Positions 55,801-64,000 of a DNA stretch of 64,000 nucleotides are shown here, in pieces. The notes under the pieces were generated by a model. That model was not told the origin of the DNA. It did not search any database and was given only the letters and a program-made list of their open reading frames with translations. The DNA comes from Siphlonurus alternatus (taxonomy: Eukaryota; Arthropoda; Insecta; Ephemeroptera; Siphlonuridae), in the NCBI GenBank assembly GCA_949825025.1, contig OX463781.1:22327538-22391537 (forward strand), written 5' to 3'. The first letter of the stretch is position 1. Each line of letters starts with the position of its first letter. Both the position numbers and the translations under genes were made by a program.

Positions 55801-57908
55801 ATTGTTTAAATTTAACTTCAATATCAGTGATACAATTCTACGAGACTATAAAAATCTAAATTTTAAATAAAAAATACTATGCATGATGATGGGTCAAATG
55901 GACTTGTATATAAGCCATTGTAATTTAAGTTTGGCTTCTTATAACTATTGAACATGTAAGAACTTTTAGCGGAAATCCTTTGATTCTCTTGTACTAGCTC
56001 CTTAAAAAAAAAGAAATATATGTCACTACTAAGTAATAGTATAAATACTGAAAGGTATAGTACTTACTTTGATGTCACCGCCGTGCACCGCTGAGTGGAG
56101 AGGAACGTTCCCCTCGGAGTCGAAGAACGAAATCATTTCCTCGCGCGAGCAGCCACGTGACTCTCCCCACTGCAGAAACACCTCCATGGTTCGGGACGAG
56201 GCGTTCTTGGCCGCCTCATGGATGGGGTAGTAACCATTGTTGCACGGCTTGCGAGGAACTGCCCCGAACTGTGTGATCTGAGGGACAAACAGTGGAATAT
56301 ACCACGTCACTTCTCTCGTCTGGTGAAACAAATATTATACATACAATATCTTAATGACAATTAAAGGACTTTAACCATTGTATTCTAACTACGATACATC
56401 TATAAGAAAGATTATACATGTACCGGTGAATTTGCTCCTGTAAAACTTGATAGCTATGCATGGAATAAAAAACAAACAAAAATTTAATATAGAAATAATG
56501 GACAACAAAAATTGCTACACATTGAAAGATTAAAATACATTAATATAACGTTCCATGCACGGCTTATAAACTTTTAGATGAACAACTGCCTACGTTCTTA
56601 ATAAAAAACAGTGTCAATACAGGGGTTGTTAAAAAAACTTTATACACTGATGTGCATACAAAATGTAACCATTTTTAATTTAATTCTAAGTAAATACCTG
56701 CATTTAATTCAGATCTTCTTAATTCACTAGAAGAAAGCATATAAATTTACGAATTCCAAAATTAACATCAATACATAATAATCTAATATTGGAAGGACAG
56801 TATATTAAGAATTAGCTGATATTACGTATTTTTATATAAACACAGAAGTAACATAAATTTCTAATCTACTGTTAAAGCTATAGTTAATTTATTCGTTTTT
56901 ACGAACACCATGAGAGTACATGACTGACCTGAGAACTAGAGGGTTCACACCTACCAGAATCCTCGCGCACTCCTCGTGGTCGTATATAGCGGCGAGGTGG
57001 AGCGCAGTGCGGCCATGTTCTCCACCCTGCTGCACGTCGACGCGCGCACGGTGCTTCACCATTACCTCCAGCACGCGCGCCAGGTTGAGCTCCGTGGCCA
57101 GGTGAAGCGGCGCCTGCTTGCGGTCGTTCAGCACGCCCGTGTCCACGCTACTGCACATGCAAGCAGGTCTCAATTTTCAATTTGCTACCGAGAGGGGTTC
57201 ATTGAAAGACTCATGCAGCATGGACTAAAATATGTGAATAATGGTAGGTACTTTATTATAAAATATACCCTCCCTAAACATTAGTTGCATGCCAAGATTG
57301 ATAAGTTTTATGTGAAAATTCTTGCATTGATTTAACTTAATTTATCTCGATCAATGAAGCGTTCATTGTTGATTTGTTTTTTGGTAGAAAATCATTTTTT
57401 ATTTATAATGCTTTTTATGTTACATTATAAAAATTTAATAAACTTTGAGAAACTTTGCGATGTAAGAAACTAGAACTAGTATATAAAAAAAATCTCATCA
57501 TATTCACTGTAGTGTGTTTTAATCTTTATTAAATTCTAACCTTCTTCAGTCTCTTCTTATCCCAATTAAATTGTAATATTCACTAGAGAGAAAGTAATCA
57601 TACTCTAACTTGTTTATATTTCTGAACCAAACAAATCATAGCAAATTATTATCGGATGTAACAGAAGACTACAGAAGTGTTAAAAAGTGTCTTTCAGAAT
57701 AAATTAAAATAACCTAATCTACAAATTTTTAAAATATATGAGGATTATGAAATTAAATTCTGAATACCCATTTAGATTTGAAAATAGTGATTTTTTAGGT
57801 TATTTTTTTACACTTACTGTTGCAAAAGAAACTCGACGGCTGCCAGAGCTTCGTTCTCCACGGCTAGGTGCAGTGGTGTGTTACCCACGTGGTCCAGTAT
57901 ATTCAAGT
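43414..57908 (-). CDS. TrpA1: TRPA1 cation channel (ankyrin TRP), all but the 5'-most exon(s)
   Basis: Eighteen minus-strand exons join in one frame (1100 residues plus a partial codon, then TAA at 43416-43414). They encode a long ankyrin-repeat series, a cysteine-rich linker, S1-S6, a pore segment containing MMLGEID, and a C-terminal coiled coil. Sequence matches insect TrpA1 closely throughout, for example LENLIRLGACINLKNNNNES and NLLIGLAVGDIESVRRNAQL. TRPA1 is a tetrameric plasma-membrane, calcium-permeable channel that senses electrophiles and, in many arthropods, temperature. The start, roughly the first ankyrin repeats and the promoter, lies beyond the satellite array and right edge. 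Introns of 250-800 bp are common; that between 52652 and 56067 is 3.4 kb and full of repeats. Confidence 0.97.
43815..43942 (-). CDS. TrpA1: TrpA1 exon: C-terminal coiled coil
   Basis: Acceptor TGCACAG, donor GTGCAG|GTCAGA. It encodes EDHVIDELDKQRRRLKEMGA and METQHQLL-like sequence (MLETQHQLLRLIVQ), the tetramer-stabilising coiled coil of the family. Confidence 0.94.
44120..44492 (-). mobile_element. 5S-rRNA-derived SINE, copy 1
   Basis: Reading the minus strand, the head contains TTCTCGTTAGATCACCGAAG, GTCAGGCTACGTCGAGCGTG and TTAGTACTTAGATGGGTGAC, clearly related to the 5S rRNA internal promoter. A body shared with the copy at 53497 follows (GTGGTTCCCCAGG, GTCCATCCTGACTGAG). The body is not 5S, so this is a SINE rather than a 5S gene. 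Its lower-coordinate end is approximate. Confidence 0.8.
44644..44762. repeat. 49-bp near-perfect hairpin
   Basis: Left arm 44644-44692 and right arm 44714-44762 are inverse with one mismatch, separated by 21 bp. Arms contain TACATGACGGTGTTTAATGC and ATTCGTTGACGACG. It lies in a TrpA1 intron. Confidence 0.95.
44968..45036 (-). CDS. TrpA1: TrpA1 exon: short Ser/Arg-rich C-terminal insert
   Basis: Acceptor GCTTGCAG, donor GGTCCG|GTAAGT; 69 nt, so skipping keeps frame (phase 1 to 1). It encodes SPMEPSKRSRSARQVMSGSS. It is more divergent from insect TrpA1 than its neighbours and could be a cassette exon. Confidence 0.85.
45099..45258 (-). CDS. TrpA1: TrpA1 exon: C-terminal cytoplasmic segment
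   Basis: Acceptor TTGCTCAG, donor GAGGAAG|GTAGGT. It encodes VVLHTELERKLPRMLLERVD and KVELIEYPNDSKCKQGFLDS, then VLRKWFCNPFSEE, close to insect TrpA1. Confidence 0.95.
45463..45578. repeat. Inverted repeat in the GC-AG TrpA1 intron
   Basis: ACTCCTCGCCTCTAAAAAGT at the left is inverted at the right as ACTTTTAAGAGGCGAGGACT. Arms are about 45 bp and mostly paired. It begins (in transcription) about 30 nt after the GC donor at 45608. Confidence 0.8.
45609..45899 (-). CDS. TrpA1: TrpA1 exon: pore helix, selectivity filter and S6
   Basis: Acceptor CTCTATAG; 97 codons. It encodes NVPMSLMRTFAMMLGEIDFL (pore helix and filter), then FIILGIFMVFMPILLMNLLI (S6) and VGDIESVRRNAQLKRLAMQ. The donor is GC rather than GT (CAG|GCATGT at 45608), required to reach the conserved Q-V junction. 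Confidence 0.95.
45938..46250 (+). mobile_element. tRNA-derived SINE, copy 2
   Basis: Head AGTCTAGCATATTGGTTACA resembles a tRNA A-box region, and GGTTCGAATCTGG is a good B-box. The body shares CTGTATTCG..AGGTGC and the 3' end CTGTTGTTAAGTTTGAATGC with copy 1. It ends in (AAAATA)n. Not a tRNA gene: no complete cloverleaf. Confidence 0.75.
46670..46796 (-). CDS. TrpA1: TrpA1 exon: S4-S5 linker and S5
   Basis: Acceptor ATGTTTCAG, donor CAAGG|GTACGT. It encodes FDQVGIYVVMFLEILQTLIK and the S5 helix VLLVFSILIIAFGLALYILL. AT-rich codons mean no long open frame stands out, so the exon is easy to miss. Confidence 0.94.
47145..47440 (-). CDS. TrpA1: TrpA1 exon: S2, S3 and S4
   Basis: Acceptor CTTTCCAG, donor CAGAG|GTGAGA. 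It encodes SREMKEHSTTVMSMCGIAIL (into S2), QVYQQRWHYLLDPFNTVSWL and VSAAAMVIPLFVGGF (S3), then SCASITAFLTWFNLLLYLQ (S4). The Arg codon is split into the next exon. Confidence 0.96.
47551..47811 (-). CDS. TrpA1: TrpA1 exon: pre-S1 and S1
   Basis: Acceptor GGTGCTCAG, donor GATCCG|GTAAGG; 87 codons. It encodes AMVAHGRVELLAHPLSQKYL, then QMKWNSYGKYFHLANLLLYT into the S1 helix (VFLAFVTCFVAQL) and an extracellular loop ending NNTWDTDP. NNT is a possible glycosylation site. Confidence 0.96.
47879..48030. mobile_element. Foldback element, 152 bp, in a TrpA1 intron
   Basis: CAATTGATAAGATTTTGCT and TTGCTCTGAA at the left are inverted at the right (TTCAGAGCAA, AGCAAAATCATATCAATTG). It lies between TrpA1 alternative exon 'b' and the S1 exon. 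Confidence 0.8.
48531..48638 (-). CDS. TrpA1: TrpA1 alternative linker exon 'b' (36 codons)
   Basis: Acceptor TGTTCACAG, donor GCTAAT|GTAAGT; phase 0 to 0. It encodes IKYTFKNYEYTREKIEMMRK and NDPKWTPDPMCVAN. It begins like exon 'a' (I-[RK]-Y) but lacks the LQC cysteine. Probably mutually exclusive with exon 'a', as known for the linker of Drosophila TrpA1; not part of the 1100-residue count given above. Confidence 0.8.
48808..48918 (-). CDS. TrpA1: TrpA1 alternative linker exon 'a' (37 codons)
   Basis: Acceptor TATTACAG, donor CTCAAC|GTAAGT; phase 0 to 0. It encodes IRYCFSCLQCTHMYAQMDQR and ends SKPIPLPALN. The LQC cysteine aligns with human C665. The exon lies upstream of a second exon of the same phase at 48531-48638; including only one of the two matches how insect TrpA1 is built. 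Confidence 0.93.
49235..49379 (-). CDS. TrpA1: TrpA1 exon: cysteine-containing linker
   Basis: Acceptor TGTTTCAG, donor TTCTAT|GTAAGC. It encodes ASEVMSLKSDKHPCVTLALI, VFEAVQDLCITKANCKKDSK and SFY. The HPC, DLC and ANC cysteines align with the human C621, C641 and C651 region, where electrophiles act; that alignment is from knowledge of the family. Confidence 0.95.
49658..49827 (-). CDS. TrpA1: TrpA1 exon: last ankyrin repeats
   Basis: Acceptor TTCTTCAG, donor GGAGAG|GTGAGG. It encodes NTALHLATMENKPSAIVLLL and LSAIDYAIYYKFPEAALAMV, then THQE with the Arg codon split to the next exon. Confidence 0.97.
50224..50390 (-). CDS. TrpA1: TrpA1 exon: ankyrin repeats
   Basis: Acceptor GTTCCAG, donor GACGGG|GTGAGT. 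It encodes HSRVVQLLLNRGALLHRDHH, GRNPLHLAAMSGYTHTMELL and HSVHSHLLDQADKDG. Confidence 0.97.
50785..51076 (-). CDS. TrpA1: TrpA1 exon: ankyrin repeats
   Basis: Acceptor CATTCCAG, donor AACAAG|GTGAGA. It encodes SQSQSQLLQLLNEKDMTGCS, PLHFASREGQVRSLENLIRL, ESPLHFAARYGRYHTVRQLL and GEGLTPLHIASQQ. It ends in phase 1. Confidence 0.97.
51422..51622 (-). CDS. TrpA1: TrpA1 exon: ankyrin repeats
   Basis: Acceptor TTGCTTAG, donor TGCCAG|GTCAGT; 67 codons. It encodes GADINSLDKERRSPLLLAAS, a second repeat with LGADIQLKDANSRNVLHL, and MNGGRLDEFAQQVC. Confidence 0.95.
52415..52651 (-). CDS. TrpA1: TrpA1 exon: ankyrin repeats
   Basis: Acceptor GCTTGCAG, donor GCTGAG|GTAGCG; 79 codons. It encodes AVELCLKSGAKISTQQHDLS, TPVHLACAQGAIEIVRLMF and DVQKMTPLHCAAMFDHPEIV. 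Confidence 0.96.
52843..52884. repeat. Poly(T) tract, 42 bp
   Basis: An uninterrupted run of T, on the minus strand poly(A), in the TrpA1 intron. It may be the tail of a retroposed copy, but no body was recognised. Confidence 0.9.
53150..53497 (-). mobile_element. 5S-rRNA-derived SINE, copy 2
   Basis: Minus strand: GACCGGGTCTCGTCAGATCA, CCGAAGTCAAGCAACGCCGC and GTTAGTAGTTGGATGGGTGA match the 5S rRNA promoter region. The body is shared with copy 1 (GTGGTTCCCCTGG, GGCCGTGGCC). It lies inside the 3.4-kb TrpA1 intron. The lower-coordinate end is approximate. Confidence 0.8.
53886..54203. mobile_element. Foldback element with paired TGACGTCA, copy 1
   Basis: Ends TGGAGTATTGACC and GGACAATACTCCA; arms of about 140 bp carry GATAGAGGGTGCAAAGTTAT and its inverse. 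The centre has two GTGACGTCA-type palindromes flanking CTCCTTAAGAAAAAGATAGG. Nearly the same as the element at 54428, centre in the opposite orientation. Confidence 0.88.
54428..54753. mobile_element. Foldback element with paired TGACGTCA, copy 2
   Basis: Ends TGGAGTATCGACCTCA and TTGAGGTCGATACTCCA. The arms match copy 1; the central segment (CCTATCTTTTTCTTAAAGAG) is the reverse complement of that in copy 1, so the element sits in the opposite orientation, 224 bp away. Confidence 0.88.
56068..56277 (-). CDS. TrpA1: TrpA1 exon: ankyrin repeats
   Basis: Acceptor TCCCTCAG, donor ATCAAA|GTAAGT; 70 codons. It encodes RKPCNNGYYPIHEAAKNASS, TMEVFLQWGESRGCSREEM and NVPLHSAVHGGDIK. Confidence 0.96.
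56955..57150 (-). CDS. TrpA1: TrpA1 exon: ankyrin repeats
   Basis: Acceptor ATGTGCAG, donor TTCTG|GTAGGT; phase 2 to 0. It encodes TGVLNDRKQAPLHLATELNL and VDVQQGGEHGRTALHLAAIY, then DHEECARIL, near-identical to insect TrpA1. Confidence 0.95.
57818..57908 (-). CDS. TrpA1: TrpA1 exon: ankyrin repeat
   Basis: Acceptor GGTTACAG|ACTTG, donor CAACA|GTAAGT. It encodes LNILDHVGNTPLHLAVENEA and AAVEFLLQ, an ankyrin repeat. A hAT MITE begins 28 bp upstream of its first base. This is the 5'-most TrpA1 exon in the window. Confidence 0.92.
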
Positions 57909-57935
57909 CTGTAACCGGGTGAAACCAAGGTCATT

Positions 57936-58113
57936 CATGGGCTGATCCAGACCGTGACTCTGGGTGGGGGGGGGGGAAGCGTGCCCTATCCCGCAATGTT
58001 AAATTTTGGGGTGGGAAGGGGGGCGATGGGTAACACCTTCAATGTATTTTGGGACTTTTTGAGACGGACGATCGCCCCCATCGCCCCCCCCCCCTTCCTT
58101 GGATCCGCGCCTG
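57936..58113. mobile_element. hAT-type MITE inserted next to a TrpA1 splice acceptor
   Basis: Right end GGATCCGCGCCTG matches the other copies; the left end (CATGGGCTGATCCAGAC) is diverged. Perfect 8-bp duplication AGGTCATT at 57928-57935 and 58114-58121. Interior carries a G-run and a C-run. The element starts 26 bp upstream (in transcription) of the TrpA1 acceptor dinucleotide at 57910-57909. Confidence 0.85.
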
Positions 58114-58734
58114 AGGTCATTTTAAGGTCGATCTATTTCTACACCACTCAAAGAAAAGTTTTATGAAAAGATTTTTTAAGCTCTTCTCAGTATCACAGAG
58201 TTAATCAAGAGAGATTCTCAAGTATTTTATAATATGATCTTTTATTAATATGCACGATGAATGAATTTCAATAGACTTCTTATAATGGAGCTTATGAATA
58301 GATGAATATCATATTAAATTTTATTTAAATTAATAAAAATTAACTCAAAGACAGCCGGAATGATACAGATACACTACTTAATTTAATATTAGTGATACAG
58401 CACCAACGAAAAAAATATAAATATTGCTGCGAAAGTACAAAAAACACTCAACTATCTCGCAAGAAATCAGATTTGCCATGCCGCAATGCAGCTGTGCGGT
58501 GACGCCAAAGAAGAAACCGCAGTGAAGTTAGCCACGTGGATATCCACACGACGTGTGGGAATCGCAGGGGTACCAACAATGAAGAAAAAAAAAACACTAA
58601 AATGAAGAAATGACATATTAAAGTGATTTTAAAGGAAATTTAAAGGATTACGATGTTTGAAAATGCTGTTAGAGCAGATCTAAAAAATATAAATGATATC
58701 AATCAATTTAAATTAAAAATAAAAATTAAACCAG

Positions 58735-61700
58735 CTTCAAACTTCAAGAATCAAACTTCATGACACCAAGTATGCCATAAAACACGGGTATTAGTACATT
58801 ATAGTACAATTCAAAAGTAACAAAATTGATTTATTGAACTCTGGTGAATTATCAAAATGCGACACCTCCCCTATGTTAAGTATATGGAGCAAAGTTCAAA
58901 TTCAAATAAACCGAAACATCATACATATTTTTACATGAAATTTTGTTTGAATTCATTTTGAACCGTATTCTAATGGAAAAAGCAATCAAAATCTGTCAAC
59001 GATTTTTTCCCGATTTTTTATGAATTTTTGAAAATACGTATCTATCAACATTTATGGCAAAATGCCGATTCAAATTTGAAGCCGAATTCCCGATTCAAAC
59101 ATAAAGGCACCAAGTATGCCATATAACACGAGTATGAAGTACATTATAATACAATTCAAAAATGGCAAAATTGATTTGTTGAACTCTGGTGAATTATCAA
59201 AATGCGACACCTCCCCTATGTTAAGTATATGGAGCAAAGTTCAAATTCAAATAAACCGAAACATCATACATATTTTTACATGAAATTTTGTTTGAATTCA
59301 ATTTGAACCGTATTCTAATGGGAAAAGCAATCAAAATCTGTCAACGATTTTTTCCCGATTTTTTATGAATTTTCGAAAATACGTATCTATCAACATTAAT
59401 GGCAAAATGCCAATTCAAATTTGAAGCCGAATTCCCGATTCAAACATAAAGGCACCAAGTATGCCATATAACACGAGTATGAAGTACATTATAATACAAT
59501 TCAAAAATGGCAAAATTGATTTGTTGAACTCTGGTGAATTATCAAAGTGCCACACCTCCCCCATGTTAAGTATATGGAGCAAAGTTCAAATTCAAATAAA
59601 CCGAAACATCATACATATTTTTACATGAAATTTTGTTTTAATTCATTTTGAACCGTATTCTAATGGGAAAAGCAATCAAAATCTGTCAACGATTTTTTCC
59701 CGATTTTTTATTAATTTTCGAAAATACGTATCTATCAACATTAATGGCAAAATGCCAATTCAAATTTGAAGCCGAATTCCCGATTCAAACATAAAGACAC
59801 CAAGTATGCCATATAACACGAGTATGAAGTACATTATAATACAATTCAAAAATGGCAAAATTGAATTGTTGAACTCTGGTGAATTATCAAAGTGCCACAC
59901 CTCCCCCATGTTAAGTATATGGAGCAAAGTTCAAATTCAAATAAACCGAAACATCATACATATTTTTACATGAAATTTTGTTTGAAATCAGTTTGAACCG
60001 TATTCTAATGGAAAAAGCAATCAAAATCTGTCAACGATTTTTTCCCGATTTTTTTATGAATTTTTGAAAATACGTATCTATCAACATTTTTGGCAAATTT
60101 CCGATTCAAATTTGAAGCCGAATTCCCGATTCAAACATAAAGGCACCAAGTATGCCATATAACACGAGTATGAAGTACATTATAATACAATTCAAAAATG
60201 GCAAAATTGATTTGTTGAACTCTGGTGAATTATCAAAGTGCCACACCTCCCCCATGTTAAGTATATGGAGCAAAGTTCAAATTCAAATAAACCGAAACAT
60301 CATACATATTTTTACATGAAATTTTGTTTGAATTCATTTTGAACCGTATTCTAATGGAAAAAGCAATCAAAATCTGTCAACGATTTTTTCCCGATTTTTT
60401 ATGAATTTTTGAAAATACGTATCTATCAACATTTATGGCAAATTTCCGATTCAAATTTGAAGCCGAATTCCCGATTCAAACATAAAGGCACCAAGTATGC
60501 CATATAACACGAGTATGAAGTACATTATAATACAATTAAAAAATGGCAAAATTGATTTGTTGAACTCTGGTGAATTATCAAAATGCCACACCTCCCCCAT
60601 GTTAAGTATATGGAGCAAAGTTCAAATTCAAATAAACCGAAACATCATACATATTTTTACATGAAATTTTGTTTGAATTCATTTTGAACCGTATTCTAAT
60701 GGGAAAAGCAATCAAAATCTGTCAACGATTTTTTCCCGATTTTTTTATGAATTTTCGAAAATACGTATCTATCAACATTAATGGCAAAATGCCAATTCAA
60801 ATTTGAAGCCGAATTCCCGATTCAAACATAAAGGCACCAAGTATGCCATATAACACGAGTATGAAGTACATTATAATACAATTCAAAAATGGCAAAATTG
60901 AATTGTTGAACTCTGGTGAATTATCAAAGTGCCACACCTCCCCCATGTTAAGTATATGGAGCAAAGTTCAAATTCAAATAAACCGAAACATCATACATAT
61001 TTTTAGATGAAATTTTGTTTGAAATCAGTTTGAACCGTATTCTAATGGAAAAAGCAATCAAAATCTGTCAACGATTTTTTCCCGATTTTTTATGAATTTT
61101 TGAAAATACGTATCTATCAACATTTATGGCAAGATGCCAATTCAAATTTGAAGCCGAATTCCCGATTCAAACCTCATGACAAAAAATAAGCCACATAATA
61201 CGAGTATGAAGTACATTATAGTACAATTCAAAAATGGCAAAATTGATTTGTTGAACTCTGGTGAATTATCAAAATGCCACACCTCCCCCATGTTAAGTAT
61301 ATGGAGCAAAGTTCAAATTCAAATAAACCGAAACATCATACATATTTTTACATGAAATTTTGTTTGAATTCATTTTGAACCGTATTCTAATGGAAAAAGC
61401 ATTCAAAATATGTCAACGATTTTTTCCCGATTTTTTATGAATTTTTGAAAATACGTATCTATCAACATTTATGGCAAATTTCCGATTCAAATTTGAAGCC
61501 GAATTCCCGATTCAAACATAAAGGCACCAAGTATGCCATATAACACGAGTATGAAGTACATTATAATACAATTAAAAAATGGCAAAATTGATTTGTTGAA
61601 CTCTGGTGAATTATCAAAATGCCACACCTCCCCCATGTTAAGTATATGGAGCAAAGTTCAAATTCAAATAAACCGAAACATCATACATATTTTTACATGA

Positions 61701-64000
61701 AATTTTGTTTGAATTCATTTTGAACCGTATTCTAATGGGAAAAGCAATCAAAATCTGTCAACGATTTTTTCCCGATTTTTTATGAATTTTCGAAAATACG
61801 TATCTATCAACATTAATGGCAAAATGCCAATTCAAATTTGAAGCCGAATTCCCGATTCAAACATAAAGGCACCAAGTATGCCATATAACACGAGTATGAA
61901 GTACATTATAATACAATTCAAAAATGGCAAAATTGATTTGTTGAACTCTGGTGAATTATCAAAGTGCCACACCTCCCCCATGTTAAGTATATGGAGCAAA
62001 GTTCAAATTCAAATAAACCGAAACATCATACATATTTTTACATGAAATTTTGTTTGAATTCATTTTGAACCGTATTCTAATGGGAAAAGCAATCAAAATC
62101 TGTCAACGATTTTTTCCCGATTTTTTATGAATTTTCGAAAATACGTATCTATCAACATTAATGGCAAAATGCCAATTCAAATTTGAAGCCGAATTCCCGA
62201 TTCAAACATAAAGGCACCAAGTATGCCATATAACACGAGTATGAAGTACATTATAATACAATTCAAAAATGGCAAAATTGAATTGTTGAACTCTGGTGAA
62301 TTATCAAAGTGCCACACCTCCCCCATGTTAAGTATATGGAGCAAAGTTCAAATTCAAATAAACCGAAACATCATACATATTTTTACATGAAATTTTGTTT
62401 GAATTCATTTTGAACCGTATTCTAATGGAAAAAGCAATCAAAATCTGTCAACGATTTTTTCCCGATTTTTTATGAATTTTTTAAAATACGTATCTATCAA
62501 CATTTATGGCAAAATGCCGATTCAAATTTGAAGCCGAATTCCCGATTCAAACCTCATGACAAAAAATAAGCCACATAATACGAGTATGAAGTACATTATA
62601 ATACAATTCAAAAATGGCAAAATTGATTTGTTGAACTCTGGTGAATTATCAAAGTGCCACACCTCCCCCATGTTAAGTATATGGAGCAAAGTTCAAATTC
62701 AAATAAACCGAAACATCATACATATTTTTACATGAAATTTTGTTTGAATTCATTTTGAACCGTATTCTAATGGGAAAAGCAATCAAAATCTGTCAACGAT
62801 TTTTTCCCGATTTTTTATGAATTTTCGAAAATACGTATCTATCAACATTAATGGCAAAATGCCAATTCAAATTTGAAGCCGAATTCCCGATTCAAACATA
62901 AAGGCACCAAGTATGCCATATAACACGAGTATGAAGTACATTATAATACAATTCAAAAATGGCAAAATTGAATTGTTGAACTCTGGTGAATTATCAAAGT
63001 GCCACACCTCCCCCATGTTAAGTATATGGAGCAAAGTTCAAATTCAAATAAACCGAAACATCATACATATTTTTACATGAAATTTTGTTTGAATTCATTT
63101 TGAACCGTATTCTAATGGAAAAAGCAATCAAAATCTGTCAACGATTTTTTCCCGATTTTTTATGAATTTTTTAAAATACGTATCTATCAACATTTATGGC
63201 AAAATGCCGATTCAAATTTGAAGCCGAATTCCCGATTCAAACCTCATGACAAAAAATAAGCCACATAATACGAGTATGAAGTACATTATAGTACAATTCA
63301 AAAATGGCAAAATTGATTTGTTGAACTCTGGTGAATTATCAAAATGCCACACCTCCCCCATGTTAAGTATATGGAGCAAAGTTCAAATTCAAATAAACCG
63401 AAACATCATACATATTTTTACATGATATTTTGTTTGAATTCATTTTGAACCGTATTCTAATGGGAAAAGCAATCAAAATCTGTCAACGATTTTTTCCCGA
63501 TTTTTTATGAATTTTTGAAAATACGTATCTATCAACATTAATGGCAAAATGCCAATTCAAATTTGAAGCCGAATTCCCGATTCAAACATAAAGGCACCAA
63601 GTATGCCATATAACACGAGTATGAAGTACATTATAATACAATTCAAAAATGGCAAAATTGATTTGTTGAACTCTGGTGAATTATCAAAATGCGACACCTC
63701 CCCTATGTTAAGTATATGGAGCAAAGTTCAAATTCAAATAAACCGAAACATCATACATATTTTTACATGAAATTTTGTTTGAATTCATTTTGAACCGTAT
63801 TCTAATGGGAAAAGCAATCAAAATCTGTCAACGATTTTTTCCCGATTTTTTATGAATTTTCGAAAATACGTATCTATCAACATTAATGGCAAAATGCCAA
63901 TTCAAATTTGAAGCCGAATTCCCGATTCAAACATAAAGGCACCAAGTATGCCATATAACACGAGTATGAAGTACATTATAATACAATTCAAAAATGGCAA
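58735..64000 (+). repeat. 345-bp-monomer satellite array (runs off the window)
   Basis: The landmark ATGTTAAGTATATGGAGCAA recurs at 58873, 59218, 59563, 59908, 60254, 60599, 60945, 61290, 61635, 61980, 62325, 62670, 63015, 63360 and 63705, a spacing of 345 or 346 bp. Fifteen full copies and part of a sixteenth are present. Most copies differ at only a few positions. The first copy is the most diverged, marking the array edge. No coding frame persists. The array is AT-rich and follows the 5'-most visible TrpA1 exon. Confidence 0.98.

Larger units (their letters stand above)
52652..56067. other. TrpA1: Large repeat-filled TrpA1 intron
   Basis: Holds the poly(T) tract, 5S-SINE copy 2 and two foldback elements. 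A GC-richer patch at 54820-54990 (TTCTCCTTGATCGAGACG) has short minus-strand frames but no family match or splice support. The rest is AT-rich. Confidence 0.65.
57151..58734. other. TrpA1: TrpA1 intron sequence around the 5'-most visible exon
   Basis: 57151-57817 is plain intron. 57909-58734 holds the hAT MITE and a small GC-richer patch at 58470-58570 (ATGCCGCAATGCAGCTGTGC) with no supported frame, then the satellite begins. Confidence 0.6.

Noticed and set aside
58470..58570. MPQCSCAVTPKKK frame as a THAP-type zinc finger start
   Set aside because: The frame stops after 15 codons and lacks the later conserved Cys and His.
58735..64000. CRISPR-like regular repeats
   Set aside because: The whole 345-bp unit repeats with no unique spacers; it is a eukaryotic satellite.

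Overview
The window is an AT-rich animal nuclear locus with GC-richer, intron-split exons, canonical GT-AG introns and many non-autonomous transposons. The TRPA1 exons match insect TrpA1 almost residue for residue over the ankyrin repeats, so the source is very probably an arthropod; insect versus crustacean cannot be decided here.

Three protein-coding loci are visible. (1) Plus strand, about 2898-23779: the last twelve exons of a follistatin-like 5 (FSTL5) orthologue. They encode two EF-hands, two Ig domains and a C-terminal beta-propeller-like region; the signal peptide and Kazal exons lie upstream of the window. (2) Plus strand, about 29069-40967: a large, low-complexity, proline-rich protein (about 1540-1580 residues) with eight exact octapeptide repeats and a C-terminal membrane anchor. 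It has two alternative first coding exons, and one of these can also join a short exon coding for a different membrane segment. I do not recognise this family. (3) Minus strand, 57908 down to 43414: eighteen constitutive-path exons of TRPA1 plus one alternative exon. They run from the N-terminal ankyrin repeats through S1-S6 and the pore to the C-terminal coiled coil and stop codon. The first ankyrin exon(s) and promoter lie beyond the right edge. Loci 2 and 3 converge across roughly 2.4 kb.

The rest is introns and intergenic DNA holding a rich set of mobile elements: three hAT-type MITEs with 8-bp target duplications, ten long foldback elements plus one probable remnant, two 5S-rRNA-derived SINEs, two tRNA-derived SINEs, and a (CT)n(TA)n(TACA)n microsatellite. 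From about 58735 to the window end there is a 345-bp-monomer satellite array (15 full copies plus part of another) that must lie in or next to the TRPA1 5' intron.

Points most worth attention are: the mutually exclusive TRPA1 linker exons, only one of which carries the cysteine equivalent to human C665; a hAT MITE inserted 26 bp from a TRPA1 3' splice site; a GC-AG intron just after S6; tandem in-phase donors in FSTL5; the unrecognised tail-anchored repeat protein with its alternative N-termini; and the satellite with its internal two-monomer duplication. Exon boundaries were chosen by reading splice sites and checking phase by hand; every junction in the three loci keeps frame.
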